Positions 26,681 to 35,244 of a stretch of DNA of 64,000 bases are shown in pieces (within the stretch, counting starts at the first letter, position 1; each line of letters begins with the position of its first letter). Where the stretch lies: NCBI RefSeq assembly GCF_041060425.1, contig NZ_JAULBC010000001.1, forward strand, positions 682,001-746,000, given 5' to 3'. Position numbers and translations under genes: made by a program. The stretch is from Danxiaibacter flavus (GTDB lineage Bacteria; Bacteroidota; Bacteroidia; Chitinophagales; Chitinophagaceae). A model generated the notes under the pieces. It worked only from the letters and a program-made list of their open reading frames with translations, had not been told where the DNA came from and did no database searches.

Positions 26681-28143
26681 GCCTGTACGTTTTGCAGGGT
26701 GAAGAGTTTTATTTTGTCAATAAAGGTTACCGGCATATAGTAGAATACGGATAACGCTTTTTTGATATCGCTGATGCTAACGGCGCCGGGTTGACTGATC
26801 ATTTCACGCAGTCTTGTAACGGCAATCCTGCATTTATAATTGTTATGGACAAAGCGGTGTAACTGTTTATAGAATGAGGGCGCGTAAGTATTTCGAAACA
26901 TCAGGGCCAGTTCACCGGAATCGGTCCAGTTGGTTTTTTCCCGCATGGCCTCCTTTACTTTTTCATAAAAGCCAGTACCGGGCAGCGGATAAGAAACGGA
27001 TATGCCTATTTCATGCGGTAGCAACTCGTTGATCATTTTGATAGTGAGTTTAATGTCCTCTTTTGTTTCTCCGAGGTAACCAAACTGGATGAATAGGGAA
27101 GGCTTTATGTTGTGTTTCTTTAGCAGATTTGTTGCCTGGTGGATCTGTTCAATGGTAATCCCTTTATCCATTGCATTTAGAATTTTTTGAGAACCGCTTT
27201 CCGCACCCATCCACGCATTATCACAACCGGCCTGTTGCAGCGATTGAACGTAAGCAGGTTGTAGCAGAAGATCGGCCCGCGATTGGATCTTAAACCTGAA
27301 CCTGAGATTTTCTTTGTTTACAAGTGCCGCAAATTCCTGTACCCAGCCGGGCTTTAGACCGAAAATGTCGTCGCAGAACCATACGTGATCAAAGCCATAA
27401 GTCCTCATTAAATACTTTAATTCAGTAACTACATTTTCGGGCGAACGCGAATTGTAGCGATTGCCGTAAATAGGCTTTGCGCACCAGTTGCATTTAAACG
27501 GGCATCCCCGTGTTGTGGCAATGTTTATGGAGAAATACCCTTCGTGTTTTAGCCAGGTGCTTTTGTATTTATTCATGTCTGCCAGATCCCACGCAGCCAT
27601 TGGCAATGTGTCAAGTTCTTTCAGTACATTTCGCTTAATAGTTTTTATAGTATTGTTGCCATCAAGAAACACAATGCCGGGTACGTTATAAAGATCGTTT
27701 GCTCCGGAAGTAATAGTGTTGATCAGTTCCAGGAGTGTTAATTCTCCTTCGCCAACCAAAACAAAGTCAGCGCCTGCTTGCAGGTATTTTTCAAAATGAT
27801 CCGTTGCGTCCGAGCTGGAAATGATGATTTTGCAGTTAAATGCAGACGCCAGTTCAATCATACGAACGGCAGCCTCACGCATATTTGTAAGACACATTTT
27901 TGTGAGGTAGTTAAATCCATCATCATAAATAACAAGAAAATCGGGAGATGAATTTTTTAAACTGTGAGTAATTTCATCCGGGGATTGAGCGAACATCGTA
28001 TCAAATAATGAAACTTCATACCCATTGGCTCTCATTAATGCTGCTGCACACAAAGTACCCAACGGAGCATAAGGCCTGCCAATGTTCTCCTGCTTTTTAT
28101 CAAAATGCAAAAAATAAGAATGTGTGAATAAAATCTTCTTCAT
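26677..28143 (-). CDS. Radical SAM enzyme with N-terminal B12-binding-like domain
   Basis: This 488-residue protein has a Rossmann-like N-terminal domain (about 1-165; PYAPLGTLCAAALMRANGYE, SDATDHFEKYLQAGADFVLV, GEGE) of the cobalamin-binding type but without the classic DxHxxG, as in BchE-type proteins. The radical SAM domain follows with the 4Fe-4S motif C214-C218-C221 in TRGCPFKCNWCAKPIYGNRY, and later GCDNAWMGAESGSQKIL. The start at MKKILFTHS (28143) lies 14 bp after the upstream radical SAM stop and has a family-like N-terminus. It would catalyse a radical methylation or rearrangement. Together with the methyltransferase and two other radical SAM genes it forms a modification block. Confidence 0.88.
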   Translation of the reverse strand: MKKILFTHSYFLHFDKKQENIGRPYAPLGTLCAAALMRANGYEVSLFDTMFAQSPDEITHSLKNSSPDFLVIYDDGFNYLTKMCLTNMREAAVRMIELASAFNCKIIISSSDATDHFEKYLQAGADFVLVGEGELTLLELINTITSGANDLYNVPGIVFLDGNNTIKTIKRNVLKELDTLPMAAWDLADMNKYKSTWLKHEGYFSINIATTRGCPFKCNWCAKPIYGNRYNSRSPENVVTELKYLMRTYGFDHVWFCDDIFGLKPGWVQEFAALVNKENLRFRFKIQSRADLLLQPAYVQSLQQAGCDNAWMGAESGSQKILNAMDKGITIEQIHQATNLLKKHNIKPSLFIQFGYLGETKEDIKLTIKMINELLPHEIGISVSYPLPGTGFYEKVKEAMREKTNWTDSGELALMFRNTYAPSFYKQLHRFVHNNYKCRIAVTRLREMISQPGAVSISDIKKALSVFYYMPVTFIDKIKLFTLQNVQA

Positions 28144-28157
28144 AGCTGGGAGTTTGT

Positions 28158-29213
28158 TTAATTGGCAGCAGGATTTACCCCTGGCGGAAGATTGAGTGAA
28201 CAAACGCATCGTTTGCATACCGGATTCTCACAAGTATTCAGATCTTTTCTGAAATGGATAGCTTTTTCGCTGTTGAGGATCTGATCAAACGTGTTATTTT
28301 TAATGTTTCCAATGACGTTATGAAAGAAACATGGTTTAACAGAACCATCCGCCTCAACTACAGCAGAAACCCAGGGTGCGTTACATTTCCTGTAAGGAAA
28401 ATCATTTAACCCGGCAAACGCCGCATAGTACTCGTAGATCTTCCATATTTTTTCGGGAGTCTCTTTTATATAACCCCTTGCAAAATCGCCGGAGTTATAT
28501 TCTATCAGCTCTTCAACAATCTTCTTAAGTTCTGGTAACTGTGATTCGTTTATGAGAAGCTGATTTTTAACCGCATCATCCCATCCCTCCGCATGGTTAA
28601 ATGCTGTACTCGTAACATCTGCAGGCAGGAAACTGATGCTGTCCAGTTTCATTTCTTTTGCGGCTTCAACAATTTTCGGCCATATCCTAAAGTTGAGTTG
28701 ATGGATAACTGTGCGGCCGGAGATCTTGTATCCTGGCTTTAGAGACTTTATCAGGTGAACGCTTTCTTTGGTTTTGGCAAAAGCGTTCTCCACGTTACGA
28801 ATGCTGTTGTGAACAGGTTCGTCACCATCAAGCGAAATAATTATATCATCCACATATTTAACCAGCATTTCAGCGTGGCGTTTAATGGCATGTCCGCTCG
28901 TAAGCAAAGTTATTTTGAGATGATGTTTTTTCAGAATGCCGCACAGCGTGAAAAAATTGGGATGAAGAATCGCTTCTCCTCCGGACATTACAACCTGCAC
29001 AGTCCTGAGTTTTTTTAAGGAACGCATCAAGCCCGCAACATCAGTCTCGGTCAGTTGCTTCAGGTTTTTGTTGCCTTTCCATATATCGCACATCACACAA
29101 CGGCAATTACATGCACTGTGCGGCATTAATATTACAATAGGCAATGCTGTTATAATATCGGTTTGCAATGTTCTGTACCGCTGATATGTTTGATATAAAG
29201 ACTGTCTTCTCAT
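28158..29213 (-). CDS. Radical SAM/SPASM-like enzyme
   Basis: This 351-residue protein has the 4Fe-4S motif C35-x3-C39-x2-C42 in PHSACNCRCVMCDIW, then the SAM-binding GG motif in VVMSGGEAILHPNF. A C-terminal cysteine set (FPYRKCNAPWVSAVVEADGS, VKPCFFHNVIGNI, NPVCKRCVC) suggests an auxiliary SPASM-type cluster. SPASM enzymes modify peptides, sugars or alcohols. It lies between the two B12-type radical SAM genes in a same-strand block. No small precursor peptide gene was seen next to it, which favours a glycan or lipid substrate. Confidence 0.87.
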   Translation of the reverse strand: MRRQSLYQTYQRYRTLQTDIITALPIVILMPHSACNCRCVMCDIWKGNKNLKQLTETDVAGLMRSLKKLRTVQVVMSGGEAILHPNFFTLCGILKKHHLKITLLTSGHAIKRHAEMLVKYVDDIIISLDGDEPVHNSIRNVENAFAKTKESVHLIKSLKPGYKISGRTVIHQLNFRIWPKIVEAAKEMKLDSISFLPADVTSTAFNHAEGWDDAVKNQLLINESQLPELKKIVEELIEYNSGDFARGYIKETPEKIWKIYEYYAAFAGLNDFPYRKCNAPWVSAVVEADGSVKPCFFHNVIGNIKNNTFDQILNSEKAIHFRKDLNTCENPVCKRCVCSLNLPPGVNPAAN

Positions 29214-29257
29214 TGTTAAATCCTTAATCGATTAGCTTTGTTTGATGAGGCTGCTGC

Positions 29258-29354
29258 CTCTGTGCAACTCTGTGTATTCTCCGTGAAACTCTGTGTAATT
29301 GCATTTTTTTATTACACAGAGAAAAGGCAGAAGTAGACACAGAGTTGCACAGAG
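29258..29354. repeat. Dispersed CTCTGTG/CACAGAG stem-loop element, copy 1
   Basis: The left outer arm 29258-29275 is the exact reverse complement of 29337-29354 (18 bp), and an inner arm 29289-29299 matches 29311-29321 exactly (11 bp). The arms are made of CTCTGTG words. Similar elements occur at 58526-58631 and, as a half copy, at 63788-63830. It fills the gap between two radical SAM genes. Confidence 0.85.
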
Positions 29355-29369
29355 AATAAATCCAGATGT

Positions 29370-30878
29370 TCAAAACCCCTGTATTTCCGGTTGCCTGTAT
29401 TTCCATACACGCTGCAACAGCTTAATTTCATACGGATACTGATAGATATTAACCTTGTAACGCATTGCAGCCAGCAACTTAATAGCAGCTTTTCTTATTC
29501 CACTTAGCCGTATATCCGTAACCGTAGGGTAGTATCCGTTCAAAACGGTTTCAAAATTCCTGATCTTGTCTACCATTGCAGGCGTTAGCCAGGGTGTGAG
29601 TGGATTTTTTCGCAGATCGAAATTTGCCCAGTGTGGACTAATCCAATCATCAAGCGTCTGCGGAAATTGAAAACCCTTTGCCTGTGCTTCAGCAAACAAG
29701 CCCGATCCTTCCGTTGGGACCGGGGTGTATATATAAATAACAATTTCAGTTGAAGGATTTATCCTCTTTATTTTTTTGATAAAGGCAATGTCGAAATCTA
29801 TTTGCTCATCCACCTGCCCAGCTGTTGCGGCCGGAGTTCCCAATACGAAAGAGTATTCAGGAATGATATCGAACTTTTTCATGCGGGCTGCAAATGCTGC
29901 AATCTGTTCTCCGCTTTGTGTTCCGCCTTTGTCCATCTGTTTCAACACTGCATCATTGCCACTCTCTGCGCCGAAGAAAATAATTTTGCAGCCGGACTCT
30001 CTGATCAATTGTAATGATGCATCCGAGAACTTTGTCATGGTATCAATGCGCGCCATTCCCCACCACGTCATCTTTTCCGGCTTAATAAGTTTGGCAAATT
30101 CTACCGCACGCTTTTCTGAAACAAAAAAATTGTTATCATGAAACTCAATGGCGTCGGCGCCCCATTTGTCCTTCACATATTTTACATCTTCATAAACTTT
30201 TTGAGCAGATTTGGCCTTCCAGCGTGCTTCATAGATAGGTACAACGGAGCAGAATGCACATGTAAATGGACATCCGATGCTGGAATGGTAGGCAAAGGTC
30301 TTTTTCCCGAGGTAGGTCTTGCCGAGGTATTTTTCCATGCCATACATCGTATCCAGTTTATCGTAGGGCAAAGAAGGCAATGTATCCTGCTCAATAAGAT
30401 CTTCTTTTGCTGTTTTTACAATATCATCTCCGGATTTGTAAATAATGTTTTTGATCAGTTCGTAAGGCGTATTGTTTTCTAACGCGTCAATCAGCCGCGG
30501 AAAGCAATGGTCGCCAGGGCCATTTACAACAAAGTCAACGTAGCCAGATTGCAACACTGCCTTGTATTGCTGAGAAGGAAAATAGCCGCCCCATATCATA
30601 ACGGTGTCCGGATTGTTGATCTTGATATGGTTTGCTATAGCAACAGCCTGCTTTAATTGAGGGCCCGGCATTACAGTAAATCCGATGTATTTGTATTCAC
30701 CGGTTCTTAAATAGCTGCTGATTTTTTCAGCGGGATCATTCTCCCTGTTCCCATCCACAATAACCCAATCATACATGCCTTCTATGGATGCGGCAATGTT
30801 TAAAATCGAATTTGGAACACGGTATTTAAAATTTGCGCTCCGGGGGTTAAAAAGCAATACTTTATTTCTGGCGGGCAT
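29370..30878 (-). CDS. Radical SAM enzyme with N-terminal B12-binding-like domain (second)
   Basis: This 502-residue protein starts MPARNKVLLFNPRSANFKYR, the typical opening of cobalamin-binding radical SAM proteins. The B12-like domain (about 5-165) contains TVMIWGGYFPSQQYKAVLQS and YVDFVVNGPGDHCFPRL, again without an evident DxHxxG. The radical SAM motif is C203-C207-C210 in SIGCPFTCAFCSVVPIYEAR, followed by KIIFFGAESGNDAVLKQMDK. A longer frame from 30953 exists but adds residues before the usual N-terminus. It is the first gene of the minus block and is divergent from the methyltransferase gene at 31172. Confidence 0.88.
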   Translation of the reverse strand: MPARNKVLLFNPRSANFKYRVPNSILNIAASIEGMYDWVIVDGNRENDPAEKISSYLRTGEYKYIGFTVMPGPQLKQAVAIANHIKINNPDTVMIWGGYFPSQQYKAVLQSGYVDFVVNGPGDHCFPRLIDALENNTPYELIKNIIYKSGDDIVKTAKEDLIEQDTLPSLPYDKLDTMYGMEKYLGKTYLGKKTFAYHSSIGCPFTCAFCSVVPIYEARWKAKSAQKVYEDVKYVKDKWGADAIEFHDNNFFVSEKRAVEFAKLIKPEKMTWWGMARIDTMTKFSDASLQLIRESGCKIIFFGAESGNDAVLKQMDKGGTQSGEQIAAFAARMKKFDIIPEYSFVLGTPAATAGQVDEQIDFDIAFIKKIKRINPSTEIVIYIYTPVPTEGSGLFAEAQAKGFQFPQTLDDWISPHWANFDLRKNPLTPWLTPAMVDKIRNFETVLNGYYPTVTDIRLSGIRKAAIKLLAAMRYKVNIYQYPYEIKLLQRVWKYRQPEIQGF

Positions 30879-31171
30879 AATCCTGCATTTGATACCGCTA
30901 ATAAATACGGAATCAAAAAGGAAAAGTTGCCTGCATTTAGGCTCTGCGGCCACATACTTTCAAAATATCTGTTGTGGTTGCCAAACGGAGGCAACTCTTA
31001 TGGGCTTTGGCCGTACTATTTTAAATGAGCATTCGGGGTAAATGTTCAATAAAGGCGCGGAGGGGTACGAAGCAAGCCACAGTTCAAAGGGGAATACCTG
31101 CTTCCGGTTCTCTTCCTGCGCCTTTGCCAATTAGTTTTTTGCAATGGAGTCTTGTCAGAAATAAAGAAATC

Positions 31172-31915
31172 ATGCGTGTCTTAAGTTATTTTAAGCAGTT
31201 ACTTACACATGGTCCCGTTGAAAAGGCGCCCGAAAAAGCCTATGATCTATGGGCGGCATCCTATGATATGCAGCCTGGAAACCTGATGCTGGACCTTGAT
31301 GAAATAGTTTTCACCAATATGCTGAGAAACGTTTCTCTTTCTCATAAAAAGGTTGCTGATATAGGCTGCGGCACGGGCAGGCATTGGAATCGCCTGAGAC
31401 AGCAGAACCCTGCCTTGCTTTATGGTTTCGATGTCTCTTCTCAAATGCTTCAGCGTCTGAAAGAAAAATTCCCCGAAGCTGTAACGCAAAAAATATCCGG
31501 GAGTAAATACAGCAATATCCCCGCAGGCTTTTTTGATGTAATTGTGAGTACGCTTACCATCGCACACATGCCGCATATTCTGGATGTGATCTCAGAATGG
31601 GAGCGGATTTTAAAACCCGGGGGAGATATTCTGCTGACAGATTATCATCCCGACGCGCTGGCAAGGGGTGGCAAGCGGACCTTTCAATATCACAATCACC
31701 TTATCAGTATCAAGAACTTCATTTACCCGGTTGAGTTAATTATTCGCCTGGGGCAACAGAAAAATCTACAGGCGATGGATCTGCAACAGATCAATGTATC
31801 CGGGGAACACCGGCACTATTATGAGCAGAAAAATGCGTTGCATGTTTATGAAAAATTCACAGGTACTCCAATTGTTTATGGGATCCATTTAAAAAAATCA
31901 GATGCAGTTGCGTAA
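31172..31915 (+). CDS. Class I SAM-dependent methyltransferase (UbiE/Methyltransf_11 type)
   Basis: This 247-residue protein has motif I KVADIGCGTGRHWNRLRQQN, strand 2 LYGFDVSSQML, and FDVIVSTLTIAHM followed by ERILKPGGDILLTDYHPD, which are typical of small-molecule methyltransferases. The start MRVLSYFKQLL at 31172 was chosen; an open frame from 31025 would add 49 residues unlike the family. The stop overlaps the start of the amidohydrolase gene by 14 bp. It may methylate a glycan component or a product of the neighbouring radical SAM enzymes. Confidence 0.87.
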   Translation: MRVLSYFKQLLTHGPVEKAPEKAYDLWAASYDMQPGNLMLDLDEIVFTNMLRNVSLSHKKVADIGCGTGRHWNRLRQQNPALLYGFDVSSQMLQRLKEKFPEAVTQKISGSKYSNIPAGFFDVIVSTLTIAHMPHILDVISEWERILKPGGDILLTDYHPDALARGGKRTFQYHNHLISIKNFIYPVELIIRLGQQKNLQAMDLQQINVSGEHRHYYEQKNALHVYEKFTGTPIVYGIHLKKSDAVA

Positions 31916-33095
31916 TGTGTTTATAGAAAATCAGTGTGATCTTTTCGATATAGAGATATCAGGAGATTGTATTGCTTCGATAAAACCTGCAATGCAACGA
32001 CAAGTTCCTGCAACGGGAGAAATTTACCTCAACAACGCAATAGCAATTCCTGGTTTGATCAATTCGCATGATCATCTTGACTTTAACCTGTTTCCCGCGT
32101 TGGGTGACCGGTATTATAAAGATTACCGCGAATGGGCGCAACATATACACAGTGCATATAAAGCAGAAATAGATAAAGTACTTGCCGTGCCCGTGGAAAT
32201 GCGTGTGCAGTGGGGGATGTATAAAAATTTATTGTGCGGTGTTACAACTGTTGTTAATCATGGACTGCCTCTTTTTTGTGCGTCTGATATCGTAGATGTT
32301 TTTCAACATTGCCAGTCATTGCATTCTGTTGGGTTTGAAAAAATGTGGCGGTTGAAATTGAACAACCCGCTGCGTTTGCGTAAGTCAGTGGCAATACATG
32401 TGGGAGAAGGAATAAATGGCCTCGCTGAACGGGAGATCAATAAACTTCTGGCGGCGAATGTGCTGGGGCGCGAGCTTATTGCTGTGCACGGTGTTGCAAT
32501 GAATGCTTTACAGGCACGAAAGTTTAAGGCACTGGTCTGGTGTCCGGCTTCCAACTATTTTATGTTTAACAAGACGGCTGATATAAACAATTTGAAGCAC
32601 GGAACTGTTATTCTTTTTGGAAGCGATTCTGTACTAACGGCAGACTGGAGTATGCTTCGCCATATTCATCTGGCCAGGCGTTTAGGTGTACTATCGGATG
32701 AAGAACTTTTGCAATCACTAACAACATCGCCCGCTGCAATATGGGAGTTGGATAGGCTGGGAAAAATTCAGGAGAGTTATTATGCGGATATTGTGGTGGC
32801 TGATCAAAGAAATAAAAAAGGACTCGATGCCGCGCTTTCAATCACTTCGAAAGATATTTTGCTGGTGATAAAAAAGGGTAGGGTTCAGTTGTTTGATGAA
32901 ACGCTGGTAAATCAAATACTATCATCTAAGCTTGATGTGGAGGATTTTAACTGCATTGTTGTAGAGGGGCAGGTAAAATACGTACGTGGAAATATTTCGC
33001 AGTTGATAGATCGTATTAGGTCTTATTATCCTGAAGCATCTCTTCCTGTAAAAAAGTTAAAACCTAAAGAACAAATAAATGCTTACGCTTCTTGA
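31902..33095 (+). CDS. Metal-dependent amidohydrolase
   Basis: This 397-residue protein has an N-terminal beta domain and a TIM barrel of the amidohydrolase superfamily. Metal and catalytic residues are visible in GLINSHDHLDF (H-x-H), SVAIHVGEG, LIAVHGVAM and ILFGSDSVLTADW (the essential Asp). The last part (LGKIQESYYADIVVADQR) returns to the small beta domain. It resembles the chlorohydrolase/deaminase group acting on C-N bonds in small molecules. It overlaps both neighbours (14 bp and 17 bp), so it is co-translated with the methyltransferase and GT4 genes, an unusual partner for a glycan cluster. Confidence 0.87.
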   Translation: MQLRNVFIENQCDLFDIEISGDCIASIKPAMQRQVPATGEIYLNNAIAIPGLINSHDHLDFNLFPALGDRYYKDYREWAQHIHSAYKAEIDKVLAVPVEMRVQWGMYKNLLCGVTTVVNHGLPLFCASDIVDVFQHCQSLHSVGFEKMWRLKLNNPLRLRKSVAIHVGEGINGLAEREINKLLAANVLGRELIAVHGVAMNALQARKFKALVWCPASNYFMFNKTADINNLKHGTVILFGSDSVLTADWSMLRHIHLARRLGVLSDEELLQSLTTSPAAIWELDRLGKIQESYYADIVVADQRNKKGLDAALSITSKDILLVIKKGRVQLFDETLVNQILSSKLDVEDFNCIVVEGQVKYVRGNISQLIDRIRSYYPEASLPVKKLKPKEQINAYAS

Positions 33096-34248
33096 CATTA
33101 CATTTTTTTCAAACCATGAATTTAAGACCGGTAGCGAGTTAATCAGGTCACAAGCTTCCGCATTGGGCTATCTTGACTTTATCGGGCAGCAGATGCATGT
33201 TGAAGTGATAAAGCATATACGTTCTGAAGAACATTTGGAAGTAAATAATATTCCCTTTCATTTTTTTAAAACAACTAACCGGTTTTTTAGTGTACCATTT
33301 AAAACCTTGCAGTACGTAAGGAAGATAAAGCCGGATGTGGTACTAGTACAAGGCCTTATCTTTCCTTTTCAGGTTATGCTTTTAAAAGCTGTTCTGGGAA
33401 AACGGACTATTATACTTGCGCAGCATCATGGAGAGCAGGCCAACAAATCAATCCTTCGTAACTTCTTTAATAAGCTGGCTGATAAATGTATAACAGCCTA
33501 CCTGTTCAATACTCCTGCTTATGCTGAAAAAAGATTGCTGCAGAAAACAATAGCCCATAGCAGAAAAATAAAGCAGCTGCCGGAAGGTTCTAATTCCTTC
33601 ACCCAAAAAAATAAACAGCAGGCAAGAGTTGAGCTGAACATTGACGCAAAAGGACCTGTTTTTTTATGGGTTGGCAGGCTAAATGAAAATAAGGACCCGC
33701 TTACTATTTTAAAAGCTTTTGAGTTATACTCATTTCTTGTGCCCGGTGCCCGGCTTTATATGATCTATCAGACCGATAATTTATTGAGGCAGATAAGAAC
33801 TGTGCTAGGACAAGATAGCCAGCTGCAGGAACGCGTCCATTTGGTTGGGAAAGTTGACCATGAGGAATTGGAATCCTGGTACAATGCGGCCGATTTTTTT
33901 CTGAGTGGCAGCCATTCTGAATACGGAGGATTTGCTGTGTTGGAAGCTATGGCTTGTGGGTGTATTCCGGTTACTACCAATATCCCTACCATGCAACAAT
34001 ATTTGCAACACGGAAAACTGGGATTTCTTTTTGCTCCTGGCGATGTTGCAGCGTTAGCTAACGTATTACTTGACCTCGAAAACTATGATATTGAAAAAAT
34101 GTCAAAGGATATTGCGGCACATTTCAGACATACATATTCCTTTGAGAAAATTGCAGATGGATTGAAAGAAATATGTTTCGGCTTATACTTCGAACAGGTT
34201 CAGCACTTCCCGCACGGTGTCGTGAATGCTGTAAGTGCAAACGGGTGA
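33079..34248 (+). CDS. GT4 family (GT-B) glycosyltransferase
   Basis: This 389-residue protein has an N-terminal domain with KPDVVLVQGLIFPFQVMLLK and a donor-binding domain with VFLWVGRLNENKDPLTILKA and the EX7E motif in SEYGGFAVLEAMACGCIPVT. It overlaps the amidohydrolase gene by 17 bp at its start. At its end it overlaps the convergent GT4 gene by 66 bp, so both transcripts share complementary 3' ends. Sugar specificity is unknown. Confidence 0.92.
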   Translation: MLTLLDITFFSNHEFKTGSELIRSQASALGYLDFIGQQMHVEVIKHIRSEEHLEVNNIPFHFFKTTNRFFSVPFKTLQYVRKIKPDVVLVQGLIFPFQVMLLKAVLGKRTIILAQHHGEQANKSILRNFFNKLADKCITAYLFNTPAYAEKRLLQKTIAHSRKIKQLPEGSNSFTQKNKQQARVELNIDAKGPVFLWVGRLNENKDPLTILKAFELYSFLVPGARLYMIYQTDNLLRQIRTVLGQDSQLQERVHLVGKVDHEELESWYNAADFFLSGSHSEYGGFAVLEAMACGCIPVTTNIPTMQQYLQHGKLGFLFAPGDVAALANVLLDLENYDIEKMSKDIAAHFRHTYSFEKIADGLKEICFGLYFEQVQHFPHGVVNAVSANG

Positions 34249-35244
34249 GTGATCCAGGGATTCATCTTTTAAAATCTGTATCGCATGTTCGGCCATTTCC
34301 TCCGTAGAACTAACTATTGTCCAATGATTAAAATCCTTTCGCATCGGCTTGCAAAAGCTGATAACATATGCCCCGGCCCGTAATGCTTCTGAACAAACGG
34401 TACTAAATCCTTCATATGAAGATGTGTGCAGAAAAACTTTGGTTTGCTGCATTAATAAAAGCGCGGATCCGTGCGATACTTCTCCTGCTACATTTATGTC
34501 ATTTTGCAATCCGTATTGGTCAATCAGTTCATACAAATGGTCCCGTTCCGGGCCTTCTCCGCAAAGAACCACATTTATAGAACCCAGTTTGCTTTTCACT
34601 GCCCGGACAACATCTATAAACAGGTCGTATTTTTTTAAAGGAATGAGTGATCCTGCACCCATTATATCAATCGTTCTTTCGCTCTGCATCGTTCTGAAAA
34701 GACTCCCATCCATACCTATTGGAATTACTGACGGAATTTGTATGCCGTAACTTTCATAGAAGGTTTTTGCAACAGCGTCGGATATTGCTATCAGTTCTTC
34801 GGGCAGGGTATTCATCAAATATTTGTAGCGGTTATTCTTCTTCGCGTCCTGGCCCAGCAGCCATGTGTAATGTTTTACGCCGTACCGTCTTCCGAATTTT
34901 TTACCAATCAATGCACATTCGCCAAGCCATAAGCTTAAAATGCCAATGACATGGTTTTGCCTGTTCAATGTTTTTAAAGTTTGCCAAACCTGCATCCACA
35001 CCCATAATCTGTTTATTTTTCCTTTGTTGGAGCCACCGAGACCAATTACCTGGATGTTGTGCCACTTGTATTTTTTTGCAATAAAAGGGTATTGAAAACT
35101 GATAATAACAATATTCAGCAGGGGGCGTTCTTTTTGAAGATTTTTTACAAATACCTGTATGGAAGGCAGGCAAGAAGTGTCTGCTTCGTTTACCGGGAAG
35201 CCAGGAGTAAGGATGATGAATGTTTTTCTATCAGCCAATTTCAA
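34183..35244 (-). CDS. GT4 family (GT-B) glycosyltransferase
   Basis: This 353-residue protein begins FIILTPGFPVNEADTSC after a TTG start (35244); no ATG is available before the first strand. The donor domain has IDIMGAGSLIPLKKYDLFID, VLCGEGPERDHLYELIDQYG and the EX7E motif in SSYEGFSTVCSEALRAG. It overlaps the stop of the ABC exporter gene by 14 bp. The pair probably export and build part of the same glycan. Its 3' end overlaps the convergent GT4 gene. Confidence 0.9.
   Translation of the reverse strand: MKLADRKTFIILTPGFPVNEADTSCLPSIQVFVKNLQKERPLLNIVIISFQYPFIAKKYKWHNIQVIGLGGSNKGKINRLWVWMQVWQTLKTLNRQNHVIGILSLWLGECALIGKKFGRRYGVKHYTWLLGQDAKKNNRYKYLMNTLPEELIAISDAVAKTFYESYGIQIPSVIPIGMDGSLFRTMQSERTIDIMGAGSLIPLKKYDLFIDVVRAVKSKLGSINVVLCGEGPERDHLYELIDQYGLQNDINVAGEVSHGSALLLMQQTKVFLHTSSYEGFSTVCSEALRAGAYVISFCKPMRKDFNHWTIVSSTEEMAEHAIQILKDESLDHSPVCTYSIHDTVREVLNLFEV

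Noticed and set aside
28158..29213. Radical SAM protein as a RiPP peptide maturase
   Set aside because: No small precursor peptide gene with a leader-like sequence was seen nearby; the surroundings are glycan genes.
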